64,000 nt of DNA from Ornithodoros turicata (Eukaryota; Arthropoda; Arachnida; Ixodida; Argasidae). The notes under the pieces are model-generated. The model was not told where the DNA came from and did no database searches. It saw only the letters and a list, made by a program, of their open reading frames with translations. This document shows, piece after piece, positions 10,770-21,985 of the stretch. Every line of letters begins with the position of its first letter. The stretch's first letter is position 1. The DNA lies in contig NC_088201.1 in the NCBI RefSeq assembly GCF_037126465.1, forward strand, positions 3,105,001-3,169,000. Reading direction: 5' to 3'. The translations under genes and the position numbers were made by a program.

Positions 10770-11115
10770 TAGTCAAAATCCTCGGCGTTGCCTTCGATTC
10801 TGGTCGGGCATTTTCCTGTAAACTGGCCTAAAGTGCTTAAACGTTCGTCCGCCTTTCTCCGTGATCTCAAATCTGTAGATCTCCCTGATTTTAAGAGTGT
10901 ACGGGCCGCCGTTGCACTGGCAGCAGAGCACTTTTCTTTCACTTTCGCAGAGCGCAGTTATTTTATCCACTCGGTCGTTTGCCCCTGTGTCTGTCCGTTT
11001 GGGCCAGATTCCACCCCCACCCCCCCGGCGATAGTCCAGCGAATTAACGCCAGTCTTGTTCCCTTTCTTCTGGTCAGGAAGACAAGCAGTTATAAATCGT
11101 CCGCCCGTGCAACTT
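10770..11115 (+). pseudogene. Tx1-like LINE ORF2, post-RT segment
   Basis: Starts with VKILGVAFDSG, equivalent to MRILGVFF at 5.6 kb, and continues through RSSAFLRDLKSVDLPDFKSV to about 11100. The frame shifts at about 10800. It is interrupted at about 11120 by a foldback element and at 11549 by a SINE, and resumes to 12307. The upstream RT is absent. Confidence 0.65.
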
Positions 11116-11119
11116 CCGG

Positions 11120-11369
11120 TTATTATTAAAAATGAACTTCACCACATAGCACGCTCCTAGCCAACCATCATCTCGAATGATATCGTTATCTGCCCTGATT
11201 TGTTGAAAACGGGGGTCGTACGTCTTTTTTTGCGACAATTATGACCAGCATAAGCTCATTCAGCATATCATTCGACCTCTGTTTTCGAATCAGATGAGAT
11301 AACCCTATCTTTCGTGGCAATGGTTGACGCACAGAGTGCTATATGCGGTGAAGTTCTGTCTTTAGAGTG
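11120..11369. mobile_element. Foldback MITE, decayed member of the CACT-end group
   Basis: The left arm AAAAATGAACTTCACCACAT and right arm ATGCGGTGAAGTTCTGTCTT are inverted and the right end is TTTAGAGTG. The left arm matches the copy at 59169-59405 and the right arm matches the copy at 5141-5345, so it looks mosaic. The CACTC start at the left is eroded. It sits within the Tx1 copy. Confidence 0.6.
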
Positions 11370-11548
11370 CGTAGTGCTAAAGATCCTCATTAGGGTGCTC
11401 AGGGACACTGAGTGCCCCTGCCCAGAGACTTGCCCTGTACTTGAGTTCCGTTCAGACTGGTTTCCTTCCTGATCTTCCACCGCTGAGAAGTACACTCCGA
11501 CCTGAACAACCTCACAAGCTGCACGCGGCTCCATGATCACGTTTTACC
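11370..11548 (+). pseudogene. Tx1-like LINE ORF2 segment between two insertions
   Basis: Degenerate coding sequence of the same Tx1 copy. The 12 bp at 11537-11548 (TCACGTTTTACC) is the left target duplication of the SINE that follows. Confidence 0.45.
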
Positions 11549-11655
11549 GATGAAAGATGAAAGTCACTGAAAAGGTTAGCCAGCTGTAGGACTCGAACCC
11601 ACATCTTCTGGATTACCGGTCCAGGGCTCTACCTAGCCTCAGAACATCAGTTCTC
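11549..11655 (-). mobile_element. Composite SINE, internally deleted copy
   Basis: Minus-oriented copy of the SINE at 13212-13406. It retains the tail GATGAAAGATGAAAGTCACT and the B-box region, but lacks sequence between GGGCTCTACC and the 5' head (GCCTCAGAACATCAG). It is flanked by TCACGTTTTACC (11537-11548) and TCACGTTTTATC (11656-11667), a 12-bp target duplication with one mismatch. Confidence 0.8.
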
Positions 11656-12525
11656 TCACGTTTTATCGTCGCATTCAGCCTCTTCTCAGAGATCGGGATA
11701 TTCTCGGCGTTCCCGCTGTCTGCATCTCCGAGCCATTGGCTTTGACATCGAACGAAGCTCGTGAGCGACTTCGGAAGTTGCGTATGCTTTTCCGGTCTCG
11801 CATGTTTGCGGATCTTTCGGGTCGAACTCGTGATCTCATGCGGCAGGCCTGGTGGGGTGGGCTCCCTACACTCGACAGACTGTGTAGAATTGGCATCACA
11901 AACACTCCCTTCTGTTGTCTCTGCAGAGCACAAGAGACTGTGGATCACCTACTCTAGAATTGCCGTGTTTCAAAGATTTTTTGGTCCCGAGCTAGCTGCC
12001 CACTGCTTTTCTCTTCGTGTCCCGCTCCAGTGGGGTGCGCTTCATGTGGCGATCTCCAACGCATCGACTGTGCAGGCTCGTCACTTTCATGGGGTCTCAT
12101 GTCTTGTGGCGGGTTCGTAGCAGGTCCATGGTGAAACGTACGAAGTTTTTGTCTGTCTTAGCGGCCGTGGCATCGCTTCGCAGGCAGGTGCAAGAGTTCC
12201 TAACGCAAGAGCTCCATAATACAAACTTTGATGGCTTTGTCCACGCGTTGGCAGCTGAAAATGTGTTCACCATCAAGAATGGGATCATTACCCTTCAGCA
12301 ACACTGAGTGCCTGATACACGTGCTGACATATGTGTCTGGGTAAATCTAGGAGCGTTTGCACACACTGTAAATACACGGTTTTAAGATGTGCATTTTATA
12401 AATATGTGAATATTTAAGGATGTAAATAATTAACCGTCCACTCTAAGCTTCATTGATTGTTGTATTCACTGTTAGCTTGTTTGCACTGTACATTCCATTG
12501 TGCTCATGTCAATAAATTTTCTTAG
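11656..12525 (+). pseudogene. Tx1-like LINE ORF2 C-terminus and 3'UTR
   Basis: The frame MLFRSRMFADLSGRTRDLMR leads to the finger CCLCRAQETVDHLL (about 11920-11955), then after a shift to MQWGAL-like and VLAAVASLRRQVQEF segments, ending at 12305-12307. The closest relative in the window is the 431-907 C-terminus (shared QWGAL and ILAAVASLQR). The 3'UTR runs to AATAAATTTTC near 12512. Confidence 0.65.
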
Positions 12526-12554
12526 ATCAAGAATGGCCGCTATATGGCAGTTAT

Positions 12555-12861
12555 ATGGGAGCCAGTCCTCGTGACTGGTGTTCCGCCTCGATGCCAAATT
12601 GCCAAAACACACAAAGAATGGCCGCTGCCGCTGCGCGAGCGTTTTTCGCGTTTTCGTGTAACGTCACCCGGTCAATGACCGGCAAACGACCGTGCCGACC
12701 GTTTTTGACGACGAACGGAATAAATTCGGCAACCAGTCGTCCGTTCCTTCTTACTGACCCAGTGTCATCCCAGCAGTTCCTGGTTGACACTGGAGCCCAA
12801 ATCAGTCTTGTTCCCCCATCACCGTCGGAGCGCGTCATATGTACGCTTCAGGGGAGGATTT
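12555..12861 (+). pseudogene. LTR-retrotransposon retropepsin fragment
   Basis: FLLTDPVSSQQFLVDTGAQI (about 12740-12805) carries the DTGA active-site signature of a retropepsin at the start of a pol polyprotein, probably Ty3/Gypsy-like. The frame stops at about 12861 just before a G-run. No reverse transcriptase or integrase follows, so only the protease N-terminal part survives. Confidence 0.6.
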
Positions 12862-13211
12862 AATGGAAGGCGGGGGGGGGGGGGGGCGACCTCCCCGCGA
12901 TACGGCTGTGTTCACTATGTAAACAGCCTACCTCCTGGATGATGCTGCGCCGTAAAGCACGAAATTTCCTTAAGACCGCCCCCCCCATGACAGACCCTTA
13001 AATCCGGCCCTATATACGCTTCTGGCATCCCCACGTTCGGCGAGCGCTCTATGACGTTAGACTTTGGTCTTAACCGCACGTTTCGGTGGGTCTTTGTAGT
13101 TGCGAAGGTGATCTGGGCCAATTCTCGAAGCCAGATTTCTTGAACTACTTCAATCTCCTTGTCGACGAACGCAAGCGTCTCCTTGTTCACGCTGTTACCT
13201 TATCATCTGTC

Positions 13212-13406
13212 GATGAAAGATGAAAGTCACTGAAAAGGTTAGCCAGCTGTAGGGATCGAACCCACATCTTCTGGATTGCCGGTCCAGGGCTCTACCAATT
13301 GAGCTAAGCTAACACACCTCTCCAGCGACTTTCGGGGTGCGTCATCTGATCTGTTTGTATCTGTCCCCTCTATGTTGTTCCAGCCTCAGAACATCAGTTT
13401 ATCTCT
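13212..13406 (-). mobile_element. Composite tRNA-like SINE with 12-bp target duplication
   Basis: Read on the minus strand: a 5' head (CTGATGTTCTGAGGCTGGAA), a tRNA-like core with A box TTAGCTCAATTGGTAGAGC and B box GGGTTCGATCCC, then a TTTCATCTTTCATC tail. Exact flanking repeats TTATCATCTGTC at 13200-13211 and 13407-13418 prove LINE-mediated insertion. The head is about 75 bp upstream of the tRNA part, so it is not a simple tRNA SINE. The same head without the tRNA core occurs at 18736-18847. Confidence 0.88.
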
Positions 13407-13418
13407 TTATCATCTGTC

Positions 13419-14170
13419 ACCGACCGTTCTCCTCCTCCGAGTCCGAACATGAGAGTGAATTCGCCGACGAAAAAGAGTTTCTTCCTTGTGCGCGCGTTTT
13501 CGACGTTTTCGACTGCTTTCCGATAAAAAAAAAAAGTTTCAGTGTTGTCAGTCACCGAGAACGGCCGAAGCACCTCATGGTCCTGCAGTGTACGTGCCCA
13601 ATTTCCGACCTGGACATGACATTTTCTGGCCGTGTCATCCGAAGCGGGCGCTTCACGTCAGAGTCTGAAAAGAAGAACGCTTGGGGAAAGCCGGTTCAGA
13701 TATCACCGCAGCTGCATTCGTCCTCCCATTCCGCAGCCGCTAATTAGACGAGAGAACGCAATCTATGAAACGGACTCGTCCCACATAAGGACCAAAGTGA
13801 GTAAATGAATTAGTGCGGTCAGCGCCATCCAGGGCCAATTACCAACCAAAGGTCGTGCCAAATACCTTGTTGTAATCGGGCACCGGGAATTATGGGAGTG
13901 TCACGCACAGATTACCTCCGACAGATGTTGTTGATTTGTGAGGTCGTTCTCGCTGATGGAGTAAGGCATCATCGTCATTAAAATGAAGTTGTTGCTGCTC
14001 TGCATCACGTTATAGGAACGCTGTAAGAATTAAGCGAAGGACTTCGGCGGCCAGCGATATCAGCCGCATCTCATTTATTCAGAACACTGTTTCTGGAGCT
14101 TCTGTCATCAACCGGCTTCTCCACGGTGCTTTGATCACCTGATCTCCATTATCATCTTTCATTCTTTATA
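13419..14170. other. No gene recognised
   Basis: Short frames only. A basic, Cys-poor frame at 13486-13668 has no recognisable domain. No bounded repeat seen. Confidence 0.3.
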
Positions 14171-14301
14171 CGGGGTGTTTCATTTAACTCGAACCCCTCC
14201 TTAAAAAAAAATAACCGCTCATTGCATCACAACGAAACCAACTGCGTAGTATCACTAGTAGCCTAAAGTGTTTCAGAGTATTTTTGTACCGAAATTAATT
14301 A

Positions 14302-14477
14302 CAGTCAAACTCCTTTACAACGAAGCTCAGGGGACAGCAAAAAAAGTTCGCAGTAAAGGTATTTTCGTTAAAAAGGATGTCCATTATTGGACCTATAGGC
14401 TCCAGCGGGACCGCAAAAAAAATTTGCTGTAGTGGTATTTTCATTAAAAAGGTGTTCGCTATAAAGGAGTTTGACTG
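14302..14477. mobile_element. pogo/Tigger-like MITE, TA target
   Basis: Ends CAGTCAAACTCCTTTA... and ...TAAAGGAGTTTGACTG are inverted and flanked by TA on both sides (14300-14301, 14478-14479). At 176 bp there is no coding capacity. The CAGTCAAAC start is shared with the 666-bp element at 47132. Confidence 0.8.
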
Positions 14478-15211
14478 TACTTAATTAGTGGAAATTAATT
14501 TTAAAACTTTCTAGTCACCAGGATTACAACGAAGATGTCAATTGTGAAGTTGTATGCGCTGCAATGAGAAAACGAATCGCGTTGCTTGCAACACTCTAGC
14601 TCTAACGACTCGTTTTTTCCCGGGTCTGCAGAAATGTACCCGGACTTTCGAAACTTGGATGGAGCATGTTTCCGTCACGCCAAAAGAGCGCTCGATCGCA
14701 GCGCCCTCCCACGGCCACTTGACGAAAAAGGAGATATGCGATCCATTCCATCTACTACACTCTTATCTATCATCCTTGCATGGTGACGTATCTGCTAGAC
14801 GATCAGAGGGCGCAGTGACGATGACTACGCGGCGCCTTGTTGTTGTTTGTTTGATTCCCTCCTGTTTTTTTTTCTTCTTTCGCCGTGATGCAACTGAAAG
14901 TACGGGGCAAGGAATGTTATGATTGATTGATTGATTTTAAAAGAAAAAATGGAGATGTTAGTCTCGAGCCACTCGGGACTGGCTACTAGGGAAACTACAC
15001 AAAAGTCGACGCTTTCAAACGGAATGGCAACAGAATAAATGAGAACATCACCACCTAGCTAGGCAATAAAAGCGAAATCTCAATGCACAAAAACAAAGAG
15101 GTCACAATGTGTCAGAGAGGAATGTTATCTTTCAACCGAAGCACCCTTGATTCTTTGTTCACTTTCGTCTCCTTACATGCACTCCTTGTTGTGTGCTGTG
15201 CGGGTGAAATA
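14478..15211. other. No gene recognised; (TGAT)n at about 14919-14940
   Basis: The tetranucleotide ATGATTGATTGATTGATT is a likely 3' tail of a decayed retroposon, but the body is not identifiable. The mariner-type transposase begins at 15212. Confidence 0.35.
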
Positions 15212-16217
15212 ATGCCCTATTCCAACGAAGAAAGAGCTGACATGGTGCTTGCCCTAGGTGCTGCACAGAGCAATAAGAAAAAGGCAGTGAAGATTTTTCA
15301 GGTGTGGCATCCCGCCAGGAGACCAAGCCCTGCGACGATTGTTCGTCAGTACGAGACGCTAAAAGAATTTGGCAAGTTTTCCCGAAAGCGTCGTAGGTCA
15401 TCGACACCTTCAGACGACGTTCGAAGCAACATCCTGGCGTTCTTTGAGGCACACTCTCTAGCCAGCATCCGCGAGGCCAGCAGTCAGAGTGGCGTTCCGT
15501 TGTCGACGGTGTGGAGGGTAGCAAAAGTGGCCTGCCTCCATCCTTACCACGATCAACTGCGTCAACAGTTGCAGCAAGGAGACTTCGAAAACCGGTTGCA
15601 CTGTGCCAACTGGCTTTTGCGCACTGTCGATCAGAACCCGCAATTTTTGAGTAACGTCATCTGGACGGACGAGGCAAACTTCTCCCGGGACGCGCAGGTG
15701 AACCTGCACAACGCTCATTATTGGAGTACCATCAATCCCCATTGGCTTCGCAAGTCCCATCGTCAATACAAATGGTCCCTCAACGTCTGGTGCGGTGCGA
15801 CGGGACCCTGGACCCGTCTTCCTTGATGGGACATTGACCTCGGACAGATACCTAAACGCAGCTTTTCAGGGCCCCGTGGAAGAGTTCTACGCCAACCTCC
15901 CACTCGCCCGCCGATATGGCCAGCTGTGGTTTCAGCACGATGGCGCTCCCGCAAACAGCTCCAGCCCAGCTCGCGCCTATCTCGACCACGCATTTCCTAA
16001 CCAGTGGGTGGGAAGGTTCGGACCAGTGCCATGGCCTGCCAGGTCCCCGGACCTTACGCCTCTGGATTTCTTCTTATGGGGATATGTGAAGTACCGCGTG
16101 TAAGTTGAGGACACGACAACACCTGGTTCCCTCAAGGCGAAGATCACTCAAGTATGCCGTGAAATCCCCGAGGACATGTTGCGGAGGGCGACCGAGAACA
16201 CAATCACGACATGCTGA
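15212..16217 (+). pseudogene. Tc1/mariner-type transposase pseudogene
   Basis: Starts at ATG 15212 with MPYSNEERADMVLALG, an N-terminal helix-turn-helix of the kind named DUF4817 in arthropod transposases, followed by RSNILAFFEAHSLASIREAS. The catalytic region shows WTDEANFSRD (first Asp, about 15661), QHDGAPAN (second, about 15934) and SPDLTPLDFFLWG (third, about 16048). One frameshift falls at about 15800-15815 and TAA at 16101-16103 interrupts an otherwise open C-terminus ending TGA at 16215-16217. About 335 residues if intact. A CGGGGTGTTTCATTTAA-like candidate left terminus lies at 14173, with no matching right end found. Inactive copy. Confidence 0.82.
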
Positions 16218-17165
16218 TTTTGTGTGATGACGCACGGCGACCTCTTCGAGACCTATATTCATCACGATGGGAAGCGCTATTTTGGCAGTTCACCCCTGTT
16301 GTGCCGTCGCTGGGAACGAGGCTAAGGAGCGCACGGAGATTAGTGGTTTGAGAGTAACGCGACAAGGTCTATAGAGACTCCAGCTGTACGCGAGACGATG
16401 GGTCGCGAGAGCTCTCCCTTCTCTCCCTCTAACTAATCTCTCTACCCTTCCCCGCTTAGACAAAGGAGTGAAACTTGTCTGAGCGAGCAGGCCAGACCTC
16501 TCTTCCCTTCCTGTTTGTCTTCAACGTAGAATATAGTAACAGCGCTAACAGTTCTGGGGAAACGAGCCAAGCGCAAAGTTAACTCCTATTGACACCAGGG
16601 TCGCAGATATTATTCACGGCAAGTTGCGGCTCCCAGCGTAATTTCCTGTTGAACGCACGCAGTGGACTCGGAATGGCCGACGGCAGAAAACTCGCACCAG
16701 CGAATACTAATCCCGGTTTCATCCCTCTTGTCTCATTCTTGAGTGCGGCACCTTGTAATCAAATCTCGCGATATTACCTTCAATAAAACCTGGTCAGTTT
16801 AACATAATCGCGTATTAATTTAATGATAATTTCATGATAAAGCGAATGAAAATGACATTTCCTGCGTACGACAATACCAGCTACTGGGCTCTCCATCAAA
16901 CAGCAAGGAAAGCGAGCCTTCATGGGCAGTCTAGCGTATATAGATGCAGACCGACCGATGGACAAACTCCATAGTGCAAAAGCCTCAGTCCGGGACGCGG
17001 TCTGGGCACACACAGAAGGACGACACTAACACAAGAGTCAAACCTGCAATAGTTGAACTTCCAAACACATGTGTTTGGATGTTAACACACCGCGTGAGAG
17101 AAAAAGAGGAGGAAAAGGTATGAAAGGCGGCGGAACACCACAGATCAAAAGGGATGCAGCTAAAG
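16218..17165. other. No gene recognised
   Basis: No supported ORF or bounded repeat. A perfect 18-bp palindrome CCAAACACATGTGTTTGG occurs at 17054-17071; its meaning is unknown. Confidence 0.3.
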
Positions 17166-17167
17166 TA

Positions 17168-17880
17168 CAGGGTGTTACCCTATAAAAGTCTACCCGCGCC
17201 GGCGTGCCGTGCTCGCCAATTACTCAATGCAGGCGGTACGATGTTTTGCCTACGTATAAAACTCATAAGGACATTCCATCATGGTAAATATCGAAGTGAT
17301 TGAGCACCGTAACGCAAAGTTATAGCGCAAAACGTGAGGTTCCCGTAGTCAAAACAGCCAAGATGGCGGTGTTGTGAATCACAGTTGTGACACAGCTCCC
17401 CAGACGGCGACATGACGCTCTGGCAATCCATCCATCCGTCCATCCAGGCAGAGACGTCCCCGCGTTATGTTATTTCACTGCCTTTCAGTAAGCAGACGAC
17501 ATCTCTTTTGGGTGTCGCCTGCTGAGTACGTCGGCATTTTCGTTCCTCACGTTGCTTACTTCTGAGCAAATTACGACAGTCACGCGAAGGCGAAATGAAA
17601 ACTGCAGTTCCATCCGGCTGGCAGGATATGCGACACGTCGCCGTCTGGGGAGCAGCATGTCAACTGCTCTTCTCAACGCCGCCATCTTGATTGTTTTGAC
17701 TACGGGAATTACACGTTTTGAGTTATAACTTCGTGCTGCGGCACTCACTCACTTCGAAATTTACCAAGATTAAATGTCCTTATGAGCTTTATATGAAGAC
17801 CGCACAATGTGCCACTTGCATTGAGTAATTGCCGAGTACGGCATGGCGGCACGGGTAGACTTTTATAGGGTAACACCCTG
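17168..17880. mobile_element. Foldback MITE with TA target, 713 bp
   Basis: Ends CAGGGTGTTACCCTATAAAA and ...TTTTATAGGGTAACACCCTG, flanked by TA (17166-17167 and 17881-17882). Inner parts are also inverted, for example CCCGTAGTCAAAACAG near 17342 and GTTTTGACTACGGGAA near 17693, and GATGGCGG matched by CCGCCATC. No transposase. Likely Tc1/mariner-mobilised. Confidence 0.82.
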
Positions 17881-17882
17881 TA

Positions 17883-18670
17883 TATACAGTGGTCGCAAAA
17901 CATAGAAAGGTAGACAACGGAGCAAAACGGCGGCGATTTTTCGATTCGTCCATCAGCAGCGCAGTGTCAGCTGCAAGCTAAGCGGAGCGTAGTCGGAACG
18001 CCAACAATGACGCAATTTGTAGAGGTATAGCCTCGGTCGTGATGTTGCCAGACGACACTCTTCTCGTGATCGCTTGGCATATTGACGAAGGTCTTGTCCA
18101 ACCGCACCTCCTGACTGCGATGAGCATCAATCACTCTGTGCAAAATATGTTCGCCCAACGGTGTCCTATCATATAGCTCAGTTTCCAAAAGGCCCTTCAA
18201 TCTGTGACGTCGTGCCGCGCGCGAAGCTCATAAGCCGCATTTACATGAATTACGACGCAAGCGTATCGTATCCAGTTGTCGAATCGAATGTACCCACGTA
18301 AACGGGTCAATTCGCTAGGAGAGCGTATCGTATTCAGGCTGCTAAACAGAGGTGGATCGAGACGGTGGATTCGCATTCAGATTGTGCATGTAAACAGACT
18401 ATGCGCATCGAGGGAGGAAGAGAGGATTATGGGAAGCGGCGTTCGGCTGCGGACTAGTTGCGTCGTCTGCTACTCCCAGTCGGGTTCACAAAATGATGAT
18501 ATTAGGGCGTGCCCAGCCACGTTCCGTTTTGTATATGTAGGTTAGTCTACACTGACAGAAGCAGCACGGCTTGCAGCCGTGTAGAGCAGATTTCACTCTG
18601 AAGTACGCTTGAAAACGGGGTGTAGATGCTACGTTTCCGACTGAACGGAAACATCTCCTTGAGTCTGAGG
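17883..18670. other. No gene recognised
   Basis: A 77-codon minus frame (17967-18200) has no motif I know. GTATCGTAT and TGTAAAC motifs at 18260-18390 recur loosely at 22790-22880 and may be a decayed repeat. Confidence 0.3.
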
Positions 18671-18735
18671 AGCTAGACAGGACGGACACGGGGGACAAGA
18701 ACCGACAACGACGACTCAAAACCAGCAAATGAGCA

Positions 18736-18847
18736 TGGGAGAACTGATGTTCTGAGGCTGGAACAACATAGAAAGGACAAATACATACAAGGCCTCAAAC
18801 GCCTAAGAAATTAACGACCGGCAAGAAATTGGGCCGGCAATCCACAT
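18736..18847 (+). mobile_element. Short retroposon with the SINE head, 13-bp target duplication
   Basis: CAGCAAATGAGCA flanks it on both sides (18723-18735, 18848-18860). The matching place in the inverted right arm (about 22098-22115) has the single uninterrupted version, an empty site. The insert starts with the head GAACTGATGTTCTGAGGCTG shared with the composite SINE but continues into a different body without A/B boxes. Confidence 0.82.
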
Positions 18848-18922
18848 CAGCAAATGAGCACTTTATTCAACATAGAGAAAGTGGAAGAAGCGAGACGGAG
18901 AAGGAGGGAGGTTAGCCAGGTC

Positions 18923-19260
18923 TCACATGGCAAAGTATAGGGCGAGTAGGTCATTGGGGTCTATAGAACGGAAGGTTGGCTGACGCACAGGCGTCCCAAC
19001 TGGTTGTTGCAGCAAAAAAAGGCTCTTGGTGTTTTTAAAAGTTGGGTGGCAGCCCGCACACGACTTTAAATGCGCACAGAGTTCCGAAGCGTTTAAATTT
19101 GTTTTAACATTGTTTGCATGTTCTCTAATCCTGTCTGACCTACATGGACGGCGTCCACACGTCAGTGGAATGCTATATACACAAGACTTCTTACAATTGA
19201 CAAATTTTGTAGTGTGGTTCGTGGTACAATTTTGGTCTCTAACGGAATTGGAAAAAGGGG
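18923..19260 (-). pseudogene. Penelope-like element C-terminus with GIY-YIG-like endonuclease
   Basis: On the minus strand, CVYSIPLTCG resembles the GIY-like opening of Penelope endonucleases. DRIREHANNVKTN and a Cys/His cluster (LCAHLKSCAGCHP) follow. The canonical YIGQTG part is replaced by GRRPCRS, so the catalytic core is damaged. Family role: EN(+) Penelope polymerases nick target DNA with this domain. The RT is not present in this arm. Frame ends at 18923. Confidence 0.6.
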
Positions 19261-19734
19261 TAAGAAGAGACCGCTCATGTTGGACAGAAAAAAACGACAC
19301 GGATGCCATGGGCAGCTGCAATAAACCTCTAACAGACAAACGTCATCACGACCACGACCTACTTAATAAGAGAGCGACCAGGTCACTTTCCCAAATCCCT
19401 ATGGAGCGGCTGTCCGCGGAACCTCCTCTCAATTTCCTCCTCTCACAGGTGAAACGCCCGCTTGGCGCGCTGCCCACATTCCCTAAAACAGGGGGACTCC
19501 GCATTGGGACATGTGACGAGATGGTGTTCGTATTGACTCGTGTACATCTTTTCGACGTCCATATTGATTTGTAGTGTACAACATCGACTCCTGTGCTCGT
19601 TTTGTCGGGGTATACTTTACATGGACGCCGTTTATTTTGTTTTCTCGTGCGATGACATATTGGTACACAGTACAAGGTACTTCATTTGATACCACGCCGT
19701 CCTTGAAAAGCAAGTTCCCCCATACCTGGGAGAA

Positions 19735-19938
19735 CTTGGGAGGTACCCGGGTTCGAGTCCCGGAGCTGTATGTGCAGTGTGGATTTTTTCGTGGGTTTTC
19801 ATCAGACACTTTTAGACATATCTCCGCACAATTCCCTTGAAGTTGCCCCAGGACGCGTTTTCCTCCAGGGCTTTAGTCGTGACATTGCCCACATCTGTGA
19901 GGCAGATAACAGTGAGCCCTTTCACCACCCCCACCCCC
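19735..19938 (+). mobile_element. SINE with degenerate tRNA head, in the centre of the inverted structure
   Basis: B-box-like GGGTTCGAGTCCC at about 19749, then TTTTTCGTGGGTTTTCATCA, GGCTTTAGTCGTGACATTGC and a CACCACCCCCACCCC tail. The body order matches the truncated copies at 5490-5585 and 45773-45830. Confidence 0.6.
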
Positions 19939-19997
19939 ATATCGCTGTAAAAAACCAATCAACTCATTGGCGATCCAGCAGTGGAGACAATCATGCT

Positions 19998-20450
19998 CTG
20001 GCACGTGGAAGTGCGCGCAGGGACTGAAACCGGGGCGAAACCGAAGACGACTTGGAACCCAAATTTCTTCCATATCCACATCTGCAATCCACCATTCGCA
20101 ACTAACCAAAGCCGCAACCTGAACCGAATTATGTGATTTCGGTTACCGGTTCATAAGAATATGCTCACGCGTGAACGCGATCAGCTTGGGATGCGATATA
20201 TATTTCTTTACAACTTTGATTAGTGGCGTTGAACGTGCTTCTGCGACATCCACGCAGCCAGCAGATACATCCTACAGAAAACCGAAAAAGTACCGGTTCA
20301 ACTGCTTGGTTACCGGTAACCACAAGCATTAAAACGGCGAGCCTCCTACCTGTAACCGCTTTCAGAGTTCTGACACTGAACCGTAACCAAACCGATATCT
20401 GCTTCGGTTCCAGTCCTTCAGTGATAGACTAAGTCCCGGTTTCACCATCA
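19998..20450. repeat. Degenerate inverted repeat rich in ACCGGTT/AACCGGTA
   Basis: CAGGGACTGAAACCGGGGCG near 19999 and its rough complement (AAGTCCCGGTTTCACC near 20430) face each other across sequence rich in CGGTTACCGGTTCA-type palindromes. This resembles motif-rich hAT interiors, but no target duplication was read. Confidence 0.4.
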
Positions 20451-20454
20451 CCAA

Positions 20455-21160
20455 TTAGCATTTGAACCGAGAACAACGGTGTCTTAACTTGAATTTAACG
20501 CTTAACTATGCTACACTAAAGGAAGTTACTGTCACTGGAATATTCATCAGATCACGCAACGCTGGATCTTAGTCCAAAGTTAACCACTGTTGGTAAAAAA
20601 GGGCCTTAGGTTAAGAGCAGTTCCTGCTGCTCTTCCTGTGGCGATACGCTCCTGTATGCCGTTATTTATATTTAAGATTAATTTAAAGTTGGTGCCATCA
20701 CGCACTGAACAAGTGCGTCTGTATGTACACACTCGGTATCTCCAAAGTGAATTGTTGTAGGAAATCTCTTCTACATGCTCAAAAAGAAAAGGAAGAAATG
20801 TTAGTAATATGTTAAGGGGCAAAGTAAAAGTGACCGCAGCTGAATTGCAAGGTTTTGGAGAAATATCTCAGATGGATGACAGCACACTTTTTCGCTTTTC
20901 ACGCGAGGAAGCATCTTGCCTTGCAAAAAGGCACTACGGAATAAACCATGCTCATGAGAACTGAGGTCTTCGTGGCGGTTTGGTGCGTAAAGATTACGAT
21001 ATGTTTGGCAAAAAAAAAAGAAGGCACAAATATCTGACGCGGATGCGAAGAGGTCCGTAGAAAGCTACCGCATAAGCACTACAACCCCCATTGAAGTAGG
21101 GAATGTCGGCAGCGCCACCAATGCTCCTGCGGCAAACATGTGAAACAAAAAAGCCGGCGC
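20455..21160. other. Centre of the inverted structure; no gene recognised
   Basis: No supported ORF. AT-rich, with no motif that identifies a transposase or RT. Confidence 0.3.
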
Positions 21161-21682
21161 TGGAAGGGGGGTCAAGTGAACTGGTCGTTCTCTTATTAAG
21201 TAGGTCGTGATCACGACGTTGGTAGACAGACTGAAACCGAAACAGATCGGAAGGGGAGAGCTGGGTTCCACGAATGGGCACTTGTTCGCTGAAAGAAAAG
21301 TAGGACCGAAGGTCGCGTCCCTTTCAGAGACCATCGTAATCCCCTCAGCACCGTGGCTTTCGGGCGCGACCTTGTTCGCCCCATAGCTTCGAGCATAGTT
21401 CAACTCTACCAAATTGGTGGCGCTGTCGAACACTATGACGTCATTTGTTTACAAGCAGGTAGAGGTCTATTTTCGCAAGCGCGTGCGAAATCCCATGAAA
21501 GAAGGGGAGGATGATAGGGCGCTCGATGTTAAAACAAATTTAAACACTTGAGGAACTCTGTGCGCATGTAATGCTCCTTTGAAGTCGCGTGCGGGCTCCC
21601 ACCCAACTTTTAAAAACACCAAGAACCTTTTCTTCTTTCTTTTTTTTTCTTTTTGCTGCGACAATCAGTTGGGACGCCTCTT

Positions 21683-21985
21683 GCTGGAAGGTTCCCAAAT
21701 GGACCTTTTTCACCATGGCCTATGCGCATGCGCATGACCTTGAGGCGCCGGAGAGGGTTATCTCTGTCTTCACTAGATGGCGCAGTATGGACACGACAGA
21801 AGCGGGGACCAGTGGGGACACCGCGCAAACGGTGCGAGCTCGTCTGTCCCACTCCGGACTGGTTTTGGTCCTTTGTGCTAACCACGTGGATTTGTTTTGA
21901 CGCGCGCCGAACGTGTTTCGCTGGACGGCCGCTAGGATACGACGCGTATGTGAAAAAGGTCCATTGCCACCACACCTTTGTGATT
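21683..21985. mobile_element. MITE inserted in the right arm
   Basis: AAATGGACCTTTTTCACCAT at the left and ATGTGAAAAAGGTCCATTGC at the right are inverted. The left arm of the large structure lacks this segment between GGGACGCCT and TCAGCCAACC, so it is a later insertion of about 300 bp. The exact ends and target duplication are ambiguous. Confidence 0.6.

Noticed and set aside
19026..19574. 182-codon plus-strand ORF as a gene
   Set aside because: The opposite strand carries the GIY-YIG-like motif in the same place; this frame has no recognisable domain and crosses the arm boundary.
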